From positions 29,541 to 93,540 of the forward strand of contig NZ_QVMN01000008.1 of assembly GCF_010501075.1 (NCBI RefSeq): a DNA stretch of 64,000 nt, given 5' to 3'. Source of the stretch: Dysgonomonas sp. 25. GTDB lineage: Bacteria > Bacteroidota > Bacteroidia > Bacteroidales > Dysgonomonadaceae. Under the pieces are notes generated by a model. That model searched no databases and was not told the origin of the DNA. It saw nothing but the letters and a program-made list of their open reading frames with translations. The position numbers and the translations under genes are program-made. This document shows, piece by piece, positions 46,038 through 55,433 of this stretch (position 1 is the first letter of the stretch; every line of letters begins with the position of its first letter).

Positions 46038-46835
46038 ATGGCTAAAAAAGTAAAAATAGCGATTCTCGTCACGACTATATCTTTGCTGGCGATAGGGACT
46101 ATCCTTTTTGTGATTATTCATCCTGACCATATTAGCGGGATAACTTATTGGATATATTATTATCCGGCTTACAGCCTCTTTGGCGAATACCTTTACCTAC
46201 CTTATTTTCTGCAGGTTTTTAAATGGACATCGTTTGCTTTGCTTTTTTTAGTGGCTTTTTTGCTGAAAGGGAAAGACCCGAGAAAAGCGAAAAGTAATAA
46301 AAACGAAAAAACTATAAAGAATAAGGCTTCGAAAAAATATGGACGTTATGTCGGGTATGTAGCTTTGGGAGGTTTTGCCTTGTTTGTAGGTTATCTTGTT
46401 ATTACCTCGGCTATTCAGGATTTTCCTTCTATATGGAATAATGAATATCTTCAGCAGGAAGTCGATTTGCAGTCATTGAGACGCTCCCGAACAGGTAAAA
46501 CACGCTATTACCAATTAGGAGATATCGAATTGGATATCTACCAATACAGAGAATTACAGAAATTGAAGGAGAATTTCCAACTTACACCAGAGAATTTTGA
46601 TATTCATGTCAAACGGTTAGAGTCCTCAAATAACTATGATGATGCCCGTTCGTTTGTATTGACCGAAAAGGATAAAGCGATGATAGCCGCCAGTTGGAAT
46701 ACCACCCCCGAAGCTACACGTGGAAGTTATATGAGGCGCTTGGGACTGAAAGTCAATATAAAGCTGAAAGCCTATTATCTCCCGGGCAGCGAACGGTTGT
46801 TGAAATACGAATTGATAGGATATAATCCAAAATAA
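46038..46835 (+). CDS. Membrane protein of unknown function
   Basis: I do not recognise this 265-residue protein. It has about three hydrophobic segments: the N-terminal helix near 6-24, one near 53-73, and one near 108-130 (VALGGFALFVGYLVITSAI), then a soluble C-terminal half rich in charged residues. The upstream GTG at 45996 would place the start inside the dnaN terminator, so I use the ATG at 46038, giving MAKKVKIAILVTTISLLAIG. It lies alone between dnaN and an exonuclease gene. Confidence 0.65.
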   Translation: MAKKVKIAILVTTISLLAIGTILFVIIHPDHISGITYWIYYYPAYSLFGEYLYLPYFLQVFKWTSFALLFLVAFLLKGKDPRKAKSNKNEKTIKNKASKKYGRYVGYVALGGFALFVGYLVITSAIQDFPSIWNNEYLQQEVDLQSLRRSRTGKTRYYQLGDIELDIYQYRELQKLKENFQLTPENFDIHVKRLESSNNYDDARSFVLTEKDKAMIAASWNTTPEATRGSYMRRLGLKVNIKLKAYYLPGSERLLKYELIGYNPK

Positions 46836-46874
46836 ACCCTTACCTTTGTATCTCGAATAACAATTTTCAACTGT

Positions 46875-47645
46875 ATGGAATTAAATCTAAAGAACCCGCT
46901 TATATTTTTCGACCTCGAAACCACAGGAACCGATACCGTCAAAGACCGTATTGTCGAAATATCCTACCTCAAAATATTCCCGAACGGAAAAGAAGAATCG
47001 AAAACGAAGCGTCTTAACCCTGAAATGCATATACCCGAGGGTGCTTCGGCTGTGCATGGGATATATGACGAAGATGTCAAAGATTGCCCCACATTCAAGC
47101 AGGTAGCCAAGTCATTGGCGCAGCAGATGGAAGGTTGCGATCTGGCAGGATTTAATTCGAGCCGTTTCGATGTACCGCTGCTTGCCGAAGAATTCTTGCG
47201 CGCAGGGGTAGATATCGATTTCAGCAAGCGTAAGATGATAGATGTGCAGATTATCTTCCATAAAAAAGAACAACGTACACTGGAGGCAGCTCTCCGTTTC
47301 TATTGCGGCAAAGAATTGGAAAATGCCCATTCCGCCGAAGCTGATACACGTGCGACATACGAAGTATTGAAAGCACAACTGGACAAATATCCCGATTTGG
47401 TGAATGATATAGAGAAATTGTCGGAAGACTATTCTTTCTTCAACAACAATGTCGACCTTGCCGGACGTATTATTCTGAACGAAGATGGTATCGAAATATT
47501 CAACTTCGGCAAACATAAAGGAAAGCCCGTGGCAGAAGTGCTGAAAAACGAACCGAGCTTTTATGCCTGGATGATGGATGCCGATTTTCCGCTGAATACC
47601 AAGCAGGCACTGACGAAGATTAAACTACGCGAAATAAATAAATGA
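46875..47645 (+). CDS. DEDDh 3'-5' exonuclease with C-terminal DUF3820-like domain
   Basis: This 256-residue protein has a DnaQ-type exonuclease domain: Exo I with Asp13 and Glu15 in FFDLETTG, Exo II with Asp99 in GFNSSRFDVPLL, and Exo III with His152 and Asp157 in HSAEADTRA. All four acidic residues and the His are present, so it should be active. Residues from about 205 add a DUF3820-like piece (FNFGKHKGKPVAEVL and FYAWMMDADFP). It could proofread or trim DNA or RNA; its partner is unknown. It is not the polymerase epsilon subunit for certain. Confidence 0.88.
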   Translation: MELNLKNPLIFFDLETTGTDTVKDRIVEISYLKIFPNGKEESKTKRLNPEMHIPEGASAVHGIYDEDVKDCPTFKQVAKSLAQQMEGCDLAGFNSSRFDVPLLAEEFLRAGVDIDFSKRKMIDVQIIFHKKEQRTLEAALRFYCGKELENAHSAEADTRATYEVLKAQLDKYPDLVNDIEKLSEDYSFFNNNVDLAGRIILNEDGIEIFNFGKHKGKPVAEVLKNEPSFYAWMMDADFPLNTKQALTKIKLREINK

Positions 47646-47647
47646 AT

Positions 47648-47672
47648 AAAGCAGCTCTCTCCGAGCTGCTTT
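47648..47672 (+). terminator. Terminator of the exonuclease gene
   Basis: AAAGCAGCTC and GAGCTGCTTT pair perfectly around TCTCC, then TTCTC. It starts three bases after the stop codon. Confidence 0.85.
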
Positions 47673-48140
47673 TTCTCTATCACAGAAATCTAAAAAGTTG
47701 TCTTTCACAAGACTTGCCCATCTTATAAATCAGGGCATTATCAACAATCAATCTTCGAAAAAGTGTGTGTGTCCTAAATGAATGTATCTAATCAAAGTAA
47801 ATCTTTTTTCAATCCTGCGTTAGAATCCGCTTCAAATCGTTCAAAGTACCTATCCTCCTGTTTATTCAACCCGAAGCGGATAAAACGCATTCATGTCATA
47901 GTTTTGTGTGAAGTAAGTATATCGTGATTCAAGTCATTGTCTCATTTAACTTACATTGTAAAAGTAGGCAAAACATGTCTTATGACCTTGTCCTAACCCT
48001 CCGAAAGATTAGGACAAGAGACGATTGTATTCATTTGATTGCTAATTATTTAAGGTCTGACCGATGTCTCATTTTTGAGACAAGGGCTTTTCCTTCTCTG
48101 ACAAGTGCCGAAAATGGGGTAAAAAATGACGGGTGTGAGA
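47673..48140. other. Intergenic region with two inverted repeats
   Basis: No gene is supported in these 468 bases between convergent genes. CTTGTCCTAA (47987-47996) and TTAGGACAAG (48009-48018) are perfect complements. TGTCTCA-TTTT-TGAGACA (48065-48082) is a second hairpin, and TGTCTCA also occurs at 47938-47944. A 94-codon frame from 47924 overlaps the regulator gene and has no protein-like features. Confidence 0.55.
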
Positions 48141-49733
48141 TTAAATTTCTGCTTTTTCGCGGAGCATTTGTTCCAGCTCTTTCGAACCTGAAAGATTCAA
48201 TTTTTTAGCCAGCCGTTGCTTAAATTTATACAAGCTGCTCTGGGTATAATCCATCAGCATGGCTATGTCTTGTGTCGGGATATCCAAAACGAAAAGGCAG
48301 CAGCAGATAATATCTTTGGACGTGATGGCCGGATATTCGGCTTTCAGCTTATCGGGCAGATGATTCAATACAGCATTCATTTTACTGAAAAATTTCTGTT
48401 CATCATCGATATATAATACCTCTTCGTATATCGTTCTCTCTATCTCCTGACGCTGGATGAAATCAGCCTTTTTCCGTTTTTCCGCATATTTTTCGCGGGT
48501 TTTCTCAAAATCGTAGTGTAGCTCCTGCAAGAGTGTTTCGTGCTTTTTCTCCAGTTCCACTTTGTAAGTATCTGCTTTGTCAGAGACTTTTTTCTTCTGT
48601 TTGTGCAGAAAGAGGAGTATAAGGGCAGCTATGACAACAATTATTATGATAACTATTGCCAGAATCGTATTTTGTGTTCTGGCTTCTTCCGTCTCTTTGG
48701 TTGTTTTGTGCAATTCCTCTATCGTATTGATGTTGGGTTGCATTTCGATTTTCCGGATAGAGTCTGCACAGATTTGCTGCTGGGCTATGTACCATGCCAG
48801 ATTATCTGTTTCGCCACTCATCAGCGACAACCTCACCAGCAATTTGTAGCAATCATTCTGTGTGTATATATCGATAGGATCGTATAATGCCTTGCGGAGA
48901 TATATCTTGGCCGAATCATACTCGTATAAATCGGTATATACCTGTGCCTGATGATAGAAACGAATAGCTCCGTTTTTGTGGTCGTAGGGGTAATGCAGGC
49001 TTCTCTTGATGAAGTAGTGTGCCGAATCGAGATTCCCCTTTTGGTAATATGCATATCCTATGTCGTTCAGCGCATCACCTTTTTGCTCCAATTTTGGAGT
49101 AGCTTCCAGAACATACTTAGATGAAATGATGGCTGAATCCAGTTCTCCGATGGTTTGATATATCCAGCTTTTCAGTACATAACTAGCAGTAAGATTTACT
49201 TGGTAGTTACTCTTTTCGAAGTTCTCGATGGCAATATTGGTATATCCGAGGCTTTTGCTGAATTCGTCCTGATAAGCCGCCAGATGCGCCAGCTCGATAT
49301 ATACATTGCCTAACAGATTGAAATCCTTAGACGGGTTAAGCTGGTCTTTTGCCTTCAGAAAGGTCTGTATGGCAGCAGGATAGTTTCGTTGGGTTTTGTA
49401 ATGGCGTCCTTTGTATAAAAGGGCATGTACGTGCTTCTTCTTATTATTGGTGCGGGCATAATAATCGATCGAAAAATCGAGATACTTTAGATCGGCTACC
49501 GGCGTTTGCGTTGCATCGAGCGCTTCCGTATATTTCAGCCCGAAGACGGCTTTTTGCTCATCTGTCATCTGCGGATAATTCTCTTCCAGCTCCTGATAAA
49601 GATGAAGCATGGTCGGATTACCCGATGTCAGCAATTCCTTTGAAGCGTCTTCTATATCTTTAACAGTTATAGACTGCGCCGAAAGAGGAATACATAAAAA
49701 GTAAAAGAAACATATCAATAAGATATTCTTCAT
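48141..49733 (-). CDS. TPR–membrane–HTH regulator
   Basis: This 530-residue protein has the layout seen in a group of Bacteroidota regulators: signal peptide (MKNILLICFFYFLCIPLSAQ), a periplasmic array of TPR-like repeats (about 30-330), one membrane helix (about 356-376), a coiled coil, and a cytoplasmic helix-turn-helix (about 470-515, with TSKDIICCCLFVLDIP and MDYTQSSLYKFKQRL). It probably senses something in the periplasm and acts on DNA directly, without a kinase. I placed the start at 49733 because the longer frame would put 27 residues before the signal peptide. The target genes are unknown. Confidence 0.82.
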   Translation of the reverse strand: MKNILLICFFYFLCIPLSAQSITVKDIEDASKELLTSGNPTMLHLYQELEENYPQMTDEQKAVFGLKYTEALDATQTPVADLKYLDFSIDYYARTNNKKKHVHALLYKGRHYKTQRNYPAAIQTFLKAKDQLNPSKDFNLLGNVYIELAHLAAYQDEFSKSLGYTNIAIENFEKSNYQVNLTASYVLKSWIYQTIGELDSAIISSKYVLEATPKLEQKGDALNDIGYAYYQKGNLDSAHYFIKRSLHYPYDHKNGAIRFYHQAQVYTDLYEYDSAKIYLRKALYDPIDIYTQNDCYKLLVRLSLMSGETDNLAWYIAQQQICADSIRKIEMQPNINTIEELHKTTKETEEARTQNTILAIVIIIIVVIAALILLFLHKQKKKVSDKADTYKVELEKKHETLLQELHYDFEKTREKYAEKRKKADFIQRQEIERTIYEEVLYIDDEQKFFSKMNAVLNHLPDKLKAEYPAITSKDIICCCLFVLDIPTQDIAMLMDYTQSSLYKFKQRLAKKLNLSGSKELEQMLREKAEI

Positions 49734-49833
49734 ACAAATGAGGTTAGAAAGCCACACAAATTTCCGTTTTGTAAAGATATAAAAAATAAATCTCTTTAAT
49801 CCGTTTGTTCTCACGAATATGAGGATAGATTGT

Positions 49834-51126
49834 TTACAACAACTCTATAATATTCTCGAGATGTAATCGCCGGGCACCCTTTAGCAAGATATAATTATTC
49901 TTCAACGGTTGTTTTTTGAGGTAATCCATCAAATCTTCGACTTCCGAAAATGTTTCGTATTGGGGACTTAACTGGTTGAAGTTTTCGCCTACCAGAATAA
50001 CCTTATCGAAGTCGTATTGCGAGATGTTATCCACTATCCGCTGATGCTCGTTATTACTATCGGGACCTAATTCTTTCATCTCGCCCAGGATGAGCACTTT
50101 ATTGTTGACCTCCATCTGCCCGAAGTTTTGCAGGGCAGCCTGCATGCTTGCCGGATTAGCATTGTAGGCATCTATGAGGAGCATATTTTTCTTTGTCTCC
50201 TTCAGGTGCGTCCGGCGTTTGTCGGGCTCGTATGCTTCTATGGCGCGGCATATTTTCTCCCCTTTCACCCCGAAATACTTGCCGATAGTGATAGCAGCCA
50301 ACGCGTTGGATAGATTATAATCTCCTATCATCTTGGTTTTTACGGTATGGAATTTTCTTGCCATTTTCCATTCGAATACCAGATAGGGCGTAGATGATAC
50401 CACTTTTCCCGTAACAAACTGGTCGTGGTCGGAATCCAGACCATAGTAGATAGACGGTATGCCGACAGCCATTTCGCGCAAGGCGGGATTGTCGTAATTG
50501 ACAAAAATTTTACCCTCTTTTCGCGAGGCGATATAGGTATATAGCTCCTTTTTGGAGTTGATAAGATTCTGTAATGAACCGAATTTCTCGGTATGTGAAG
50601 GGCTTATATTGGTTATCAGCCCGTAATCGGGTTCTGCGATTTCGCACAATTCCTTGATTCCTCCGATTTTACCGGCATTTATTTCTATGACGGCAATTTC
50701 GTGCTCTTTTCTGAGGCGGAGCAATGTCAACGGTACGCCGATAGCGTAGTTTATGTTTTCTTCCGGTGCAATTGCATTATGCTCTTGCGAAAGGACAGAA
50801 TATACCAATTCTTTCGTTGTCGTTTTACCATTCGTTCCCGTAATAGCAATAATGGGTGTCCTCATCTTCCGGCGGTGATAATTGGCCAGTTCCTGTAAGG
50901 TCTTGAGGCTGCTCTCTACCAATATGGTATTGGGCGATGTGGCATATCGGGGATTGTCGACTACGGCATAACTGCAACCCGCAGCCAATGCTTCGGAAGC
51001 ATACTCGTTTCCATCGAAATTTATCCCTTTCAGTGCAAAAAATATCGCTCCGGGAGTAACATCACGGGAATCGGTTGTAACGGCTGGATGTTGGGTGAAA
51101 ATTTTGTATAAAGATGATATGTCCAT
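49834..51126 (-). CDS. murF: UDP-MurNAc-tripeptide–D-Ala-D-Ala ligase
   Basis: MurF adds D-Ala-D-Ala to the cell-wall precursor. The 430 residues hold the three Mur-ligase domains, with ATP-binding ITGTNGKTTTKELV near 95-108, NINYAIGVPLTLL, and DAYNANPASMQAALQNF near 305. It is not in a mur cluster here; its neighbours are the TPR regulator and a capA-like gene. An ATG start and short leader are used. Confidence 0.96.
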   Translation of the reverse strand: MDISSLYKIFTQHPAVTTDSRDVTPGAIFFALKGINFDGNEYASEALAAGCSYAVVDNPRYATSPNTILVESSLKTLQELANYHRRKMRTPIIAITGTNGKTTTKELVYSVLSQEHNAIAPEENINYAIGVPLTLLRLRKEHEIAVIEINAGKIGGIKELCEIAEPDYGLITNISPSHTEKFGSLQNLINSKKELYTYIASRKEGKIFVNYDNPALREMAVGIPSIYYGLDSDHDQFVTGKVVSSTPYLVFEWKMARKFHTVKTKMIGDYNLSNALAAITIGKYFGVKGEKICRAIEAYEPDKRRTHLKETKKNMLLIDAYNANPASMQAALQNFGQMEVNNKVLILGEMKELGPDSNNEHQRIVDNISQYDFDKVILVGENFNQLSPQYETFSEVEDLMDYLKKQPLKNNYILLKGARRLHLENIIELL

Positions 51127-51317
51127 GATACTAATCCATATATTCTATTCTACCCTAAAAACGTTTATATGTCCAAAAAAGTTGGAGTCTTGCTATAATT
51201 TCTTCCCTTTTTTAAGAAATATTATTAGAGCTATACGAATATAAGATTTATATCATTAAGAAGTAAAAACGTTAACGCTTTTTGGCTTTATTTTTTATCT
51301 GTTTATAATCCGGATAT

Positions 51318-52394
51318 TTACCGCCCCATACTCTCTACGGTGGCGCGTGCTGTTTTGGCAAAAGTTTGCATCGTACTGAAGTTTTGCTCGCCCATATGCG
51401 CTTTTCCTTCTTCGTTGTCGAAAGCCTCTACAGGCAACAGTTCGAAGAAATTGAACTTGCCGTTTTTCTCCTTTTTGTTCACCCATACGAGCGAATAGTC
51501 GCAACGCTCTATCTTTACAGGCTTATCCTCTTCCTTGCTGATGTCGATATTCACCATCAATCCACCCGTTGCATTTACTATCTTCATGGCTGAAATGAAA
51601 TTGCTGAGCGAATATACAACCACAGCATCTATCTCGCCCGATTCGTTTCGGCGGATGTCGATCGGTTGCACCACATGCGGATGGCTACCGATGACGAGCT
51701 TTACACCGTGTTGTATAAGAAAATCGGCTAATTCTTTCTGTTCGCTGTTCGGCTGCAATTTATATTCCAGCCCCCAGTGCATATTGGCGACAATAATATC
51801 GGCTTTCAATATCTTAGCCATGTCTATGTCGTTCAATATTTGCTTCTTATCTATGTAGTTGACAATGTTGGGCGATTGCACAGTCAGCCCGTTCGTTCCG
51901 TAAGTGTAATTGAGTATCGCAATACGGATGCCGTTTTTGATCATCATCAGCGGATAATGCGTATCCCGTTTCTCCTGATTGATAAAAGTACCTGTGTGCT
52001 TGACTTTCAGCGAATCCAGAACTTTGATGGTGCGTTCCAACCCTTTCTTACGTTTGTCCAAACTATGATTGTTGCAGGTCAGGAAAATGTCGAATCCTGC
52101 ATCCTTCAAAGCAACCGAAAATTCATCCGGCGCACAGAAGGAGGGATAGCCTGTATAAGGCTTTCCGGCGTGCGTTACTTCCAGATTGACAACGGCAATG
52201 TCGGCCGCCTGTACCGAATCTTTTACGTATTTGAAACAGGAAGTATAATCGTAACCGGCGGAAGTTTTTCCGGCATCTATCTGCGATTGGTGCTGCATGG
52301 CGTCTCCGGCAAACAAAAAGCTGACGCGATTTTGTTGAGCGTGAAGTATTTGCAGGAAAAGCAGAAATATGGATAGTATAAGTGCCCTTTGCAT
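51318..52394 (-). CDS. CapA-like exported metallophosphatase
   Basis: This 358-residue protein has a signal peptide (ending LHA) and the PGA_cap/CapA fold. The metal-binding sequence is seen in FAGDAMQHQSQ near 29, VVNLEVTHAGKPYTGYP near 68, LTCNNHSLDKRKKG near 104, and MHWGLEYKLQP with GSHPHVVQP near 237. In Bacillus, CapA takes part in poly-gamma-glutamate anchoring; in Bacteroidota the role of such proteins is not settled. It is read alone, with repeat copy D between its start and trkH. Confidence 0.85.
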   Translation of the reverse strand: MQRALILSIFLLFLQILHAQQNRVSFLFAGDAMQHQSQIDAGKTSAGYDYTSCFKYVKDSVQAADIAVVNLEVTHAGKPYTGYPSFCAPDEFSVALKDAGFDIFLTCNNHSLDKRKKGLERTIKVLDSLKVKHTGTFINQEKRDTHYPLMMIKNGIRIAILNYTYGTNGLTVQSPNIVNYIDKKQILNDIDMAKILKADIIVANMHWGLEYKLQPNSEQKELADFLIQHGVKLVIGSHPHVVQPIDIRRNESGEIDAVVVYSLSNFISAMKIVNATGGLMVNIDISKEEDKPVKIERCDYSLVWVNKKEKNGKFNFFELLPVEAFDNEEGKAHMGEQNFSTMQTFAKTARATVESMGR

Positions 52395-52472
52395 AGTTTA
52401 GATAAGTGTAACAAAACCTTAATAAATGCAAAGATAGGAAAATTATTGTTTGTAGGAGTAAGAAGCTTATTC

Positions 52473-52577
52473 TTTAACCACAGAGGACACGGAGTTTTTT
52501 CACAGAGTAACACAATGTTACAAATAGACCATCTCGTAACTTGTAACTATCCGCAGGATGAAGTAACTCGTAACTAA
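52473..52577. repeat. Modular intergenic repeat, copy D
   Basis: TTTAACCACAGAGGACACGGAG begins the element (52473-52494). Then come CACAGAGTAACACAATGTTAC and the hairpin unit TAACT–ATCC-GCA-GGAT–GAAGTAACT (hairpin 52549-52559). This third stem sequence keeps full pairing. Confidence 0.7.
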
Positions 52578-52581
52578 TATG

Positions 52582-54075
52582 CTACTTCCGCCAGAAAGCA
52601 GGCATGAAAAGGGAAAGGACAGTAAACAGTTCGAGACGTCCGGTGAGCATGATAAAACTCAGATACCATTTCGAGAAAGTCGGAGCAGATGCAAAATGCC
52701 CGTTGACACCCATTTCGCCTAACCCGGGACCGACATTACCCATACACGAAATGGCGGCTCCTATAGATTCTTCAAAGCTCATCCCTGTAACAGAGAGGAC
52801 AATAAAGCTGAATATGAGGATGCCGATGTACAGGAATATAAAGGCCAGTACTTTGGTTACGATATCGATAGGGATTACCTGATTGTTGAGGCGTACAGGC
52901 AATACGGCATTGGGATGTACCTGCCGCTTGAATTCGTTGATGGCATTCTTGAACAGGACAATAATACGCACTATCTTTACCCCGCCCGACGTAGAGCCGG
53001 CGCAGGCACAGAAAAGCATCAGTATACATATCATGAAGATGTAGAATGCGCCCCAATTCATATACGATGCCGACGAAAAGCCTGTGGTGGTGATGGTGGA
53101 AACAACCTGAAAGAGCGATGTGCGGAACGAATCCTCGATATTGCCTATTTGTCCCGATATGAATAAGCCACCGGCAATCACAACCGTAAAAATCAGGCAG
53201 ATAACGGCATACCAGCGAAATTCTTCATCTTTCATTATTTTCTTCGGAACGCCTTTCAGCAGGAAGAATATCAGGGAAAAGTTTATCCCGCCGATAAACA
53301 TAAAGATGCTGAGGACATATTCCAGATAAGACGAATTCCAATAGGCAATACTTGCCTGCTTGGTCGAATAACCTCCTGTCGACATGGTTGTTAGCGCGTG
53401 GCAGATAGCGTCGAATAAGTCCATTGGCCCTATCCAGAGTAATATTACCAATACCGAAGTGACAAAAATATAGGTTATCCACAAACGCTTGGCTACCTGC
53501 GCGATACGCGGACGGAAACGGTCGCGGACAATCCCTGTCGATTCGGCGTCGTACAGCACCGAAGCGTTTCCTCCTACGATGGGGAGGATAGCAAGGGCAA
53601 AGACAATGATTCCGATACCGCCTACCCATTGCGTGATACTTCTCCAGAAAAGCAAACCGCGCGGAGTTTCGTCGATATTGGTCATAATAGTCGCGCCGGT
53701 AGTCGTGAAGCCCGACATGGTTTCGAAAAAGGCATCGCTTATATCGGGTATAGCCCCGCTGAGGTAGAAAGGGAGCATCCCGAAAGTCGTCAAGGCAACC
53801 CATGTCAGGGTGACTGTCAAGAAACTTTCGCGTTTGCCGATGGGATGGTCGTAATCGTCGGTCCCTACCAACCGGAGGAAGATGCCCGAAAAAAATGTAA
53901 TAGCCGAACTGAGCAGCATCGAATCGGCGCTCCATTCGTGCCAATAAAACGAAACAATAGCCGCACCCATCATAAAGAGGGATTCGATAATCAGGATAAA
54001 CCCGATTGTTTTCAACACAAAACGGTAGTTGAATTTCCTGCGAACGATATTATTCCCTATTACAAGTGCATCCAT
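52582..54075 (-). CDS. trkH: Trk potassium-uptake membrane subunit
   Basis: TrkH is the channel-like part of the Trk K+ system. The 497 residues form four M1-P-M2 repeats, with the selectivity-filter segments TTTGAT, MSTGGYS, TTTGFSS and MGNVGPG, one per repeat. It is five bases from trkA and the last gene of dxs-trkA-trkH. Confidence 0.95.
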   Translation of the reverse strand: MDALVIGNNIVRRKFNYRFVLKTIGFILIIESLFMMGAAIVSFYWHEWSADSMLLSSAITFFSGIFLRLVGTDDYDHPIGKRESFLTVTLTWVALTTFGMLPFYLSGAIPDISDAFFETMSGFTTTGATIMTNIDETPRGLLFWRSITQWVGGIGIIVFALAILPIVGGNASVLYDAESTGIVRDRFRPRIAQVAKRLWITYIFVTSVLVILLWIGPMDLFDAICHALTTMSTGGYSTKQASIAYWNSSYLEYVLSIFMFIGGINFSLIFFLLKGVPKKIMKDEEFRWYAVICLIFTVVIAGGLFISGQIGNIEDSFRTSLFQVVSTITTTGFSSASYMNWGAFYIFMICILMLFCACAGSTSGGVKIVRIIVLFKNAINEFKRQVHPNAVLPVRLNNQVIPIDIVTKVLAFIFLYIGILIFSFIVLSVTGMSFEESIGAAISCMGNVGPGLGEMGVNGHFASAPTFSKWYLSFIMLTGRLELFTVLSLFMPAFWRK

Positions 54076-54080
54076 CCGGT

Positions 54081-55418
54081 TCAGCGAAATAGTTTTTCTG
54101 CATCTTTCAGCGTTCCTTCCAGACAGAAAACAATGACAATATCATAAGGTTCGATAATGGTATTACCGTCGATCATCAGCGATTCACCGTTGCGGATAAG
54201 CCCTCCCAGCGTGATATTTTTGGGTAAAGTAATTTTCTTTATTTCCTTCTTCGTTATCTGCGAATTGGGGTTGGCAGTGATTTCTGCTACATCGGCATTC
54301 GCAACCATCAACGTTTTCAGGTTCGAAACGTCAGCGTTCAGCAGGAAGCGGTATATATTGTTGACTGTTATCAGCTTTTTATTGATGATGGAACCGATGT
54401 TCAGGCTTTCCGCCATCGAAATATAGTCCATATTTTCCACTTCCACCACAGTCTTCGGCACGCCATAACGTTTGGCAGCCATACAGGCGAGAATGTTGGC
54501 TTCCGAGTTGCCGGTGACGGCAATGAAAGCATCCATCTCCGAAATACCTTCGTGTATCAGCGATTCGGCATGGCGTCCGTCGTCGTAAAAGACAGTAACG
54601 TTTTTAGGCAACACTTCCACAAGCTTCTGCGTTTTCTCCTTATCAGATTCCAATAGCTTGATATTCACATTGTCCGGCAGGTACTGCGATGTTCGTATAG
54701 CAATCCGGCTGCCGCCCATAATCATGACGTTGCGTATCTCGAAATCTTTTTTGCCGACAAGCGTGGGGATAGCGTCGACATGTTCCTTCGTTGTAGTGAA
54801 AAACAACGTGTCGTCCGCTAATATCTGGTGATCCCCTTTCGGTATAATAGTCAGTCCGTTGCGTTTGATGGCAACGATATGGAATTTCTTCTCTTCATTG
54901 CTCAGGTCGCTCAGCTTGGTATTGGCTAAAGACGCATTCTCGGGAACTTTTACCCCGACAAGGATTAGCAGCCCGCCGCATAATTCGAGCCAAAGGCTTG
55001 CCCACGGATGCTTGAGGGAAGTTACAATCTCTTTAGCAGCCAGCATTTCGGGATAAACCATTGCGCCTACACCCAATTTGGCAAAAAATTCCTTATTCTG
55101 CGGGAGGAGGTATTCGTAGTTGTCGATACGGGCGAAAGTCTTTTTTGCGCCCATGTTCGATGCGAGCATGCAAGCGGTGATGTTGACTGTCTCTTCGGGG
55201 GTGACACCTATGAAAAGGTCGGCATCTTTGACGCCTACTTCCGTCAGGTCGTCGAGCGAAGTGGGCGAACCCACCATTGTCATTATTTCGAGGTTACTCT
55301 GCGAAAAGTTGAGGTTGTCACGGTTGGGGTCCATCAAGATAATATCCTGATTTTCGGCTGATAACAATTTAGCCAAATGTGTTCCTACCGCTCCGGCTCC
55401 TGCAATCACTATTTTCAT
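54081..55418 (-). CDS. trkA: Trk system nucleotide-binding subunit
   Basis: TrkA controls the TrkH channel by binding NAD(H) or ATP. The 445 residues are a tandem of two RCK units: the first starts MKIVIAGAGAVGTHLAKLL, the second has VMIMGGSRIAIRTSQYL near 230. Each is followed by a TrkA_C domain. It lies 15 bases after dxs and is coupled to trkH. Confidence 0.95.
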   Translation of the reverse strand: MKIVIAGAGAVGTHLAKLLSAENQDIILMDPNRDNLNFSQSNLEIMTMVGSPTSLDDLTEVGVKDADLFIGVTPEETVNITACMLASNMGAKKTFARIDNYEYLLPQNKEFFAKLGVGAMVYPEMLAAKEIVTSLKHPWASLWLELCGGLLILVGVKVPENASLANTKLSDLSNEEKKFHIVAIKRNGLTIIPKGDHQILADDTLFFTTTKEHVDAIPTLVGKKDFEIRNVMIMGGSRIAIRTSQYLPDNVNIKLLESDKEKTQKLVEVLPKNVTVFYDDGRHAESLIHEGISEMDAFIAVTGNSEANILACMAAKRYGVPKTVVEVENMDYISMAESLNIGSIINKKLITVNNIYRFLLNADVSNLKTLMVANADVAEITANPNSQITKKEIKKITLPKNITLGGLIRNGESLMIDGNTIIEPYDIVIVFCLEGTLKDAEKLFR

Positions 55419-55433
55419 TCGCTCGTCCTGTTT

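Noticed and set aside
46875-47645. DNA polymerase III epsilon subunit (dnaQ) as a firm call
   Set aside because: The exonuclease domain fits, but the extra C-terminal domain and lack of clamp-binding evidence do not allow this name.
47924-48208. A 94-codon plus-strand frame next to the regulator gene
   Set aside because: Its end overlaps the regulator's coding sequence on the other strand, and the rest covers inverted repeats.
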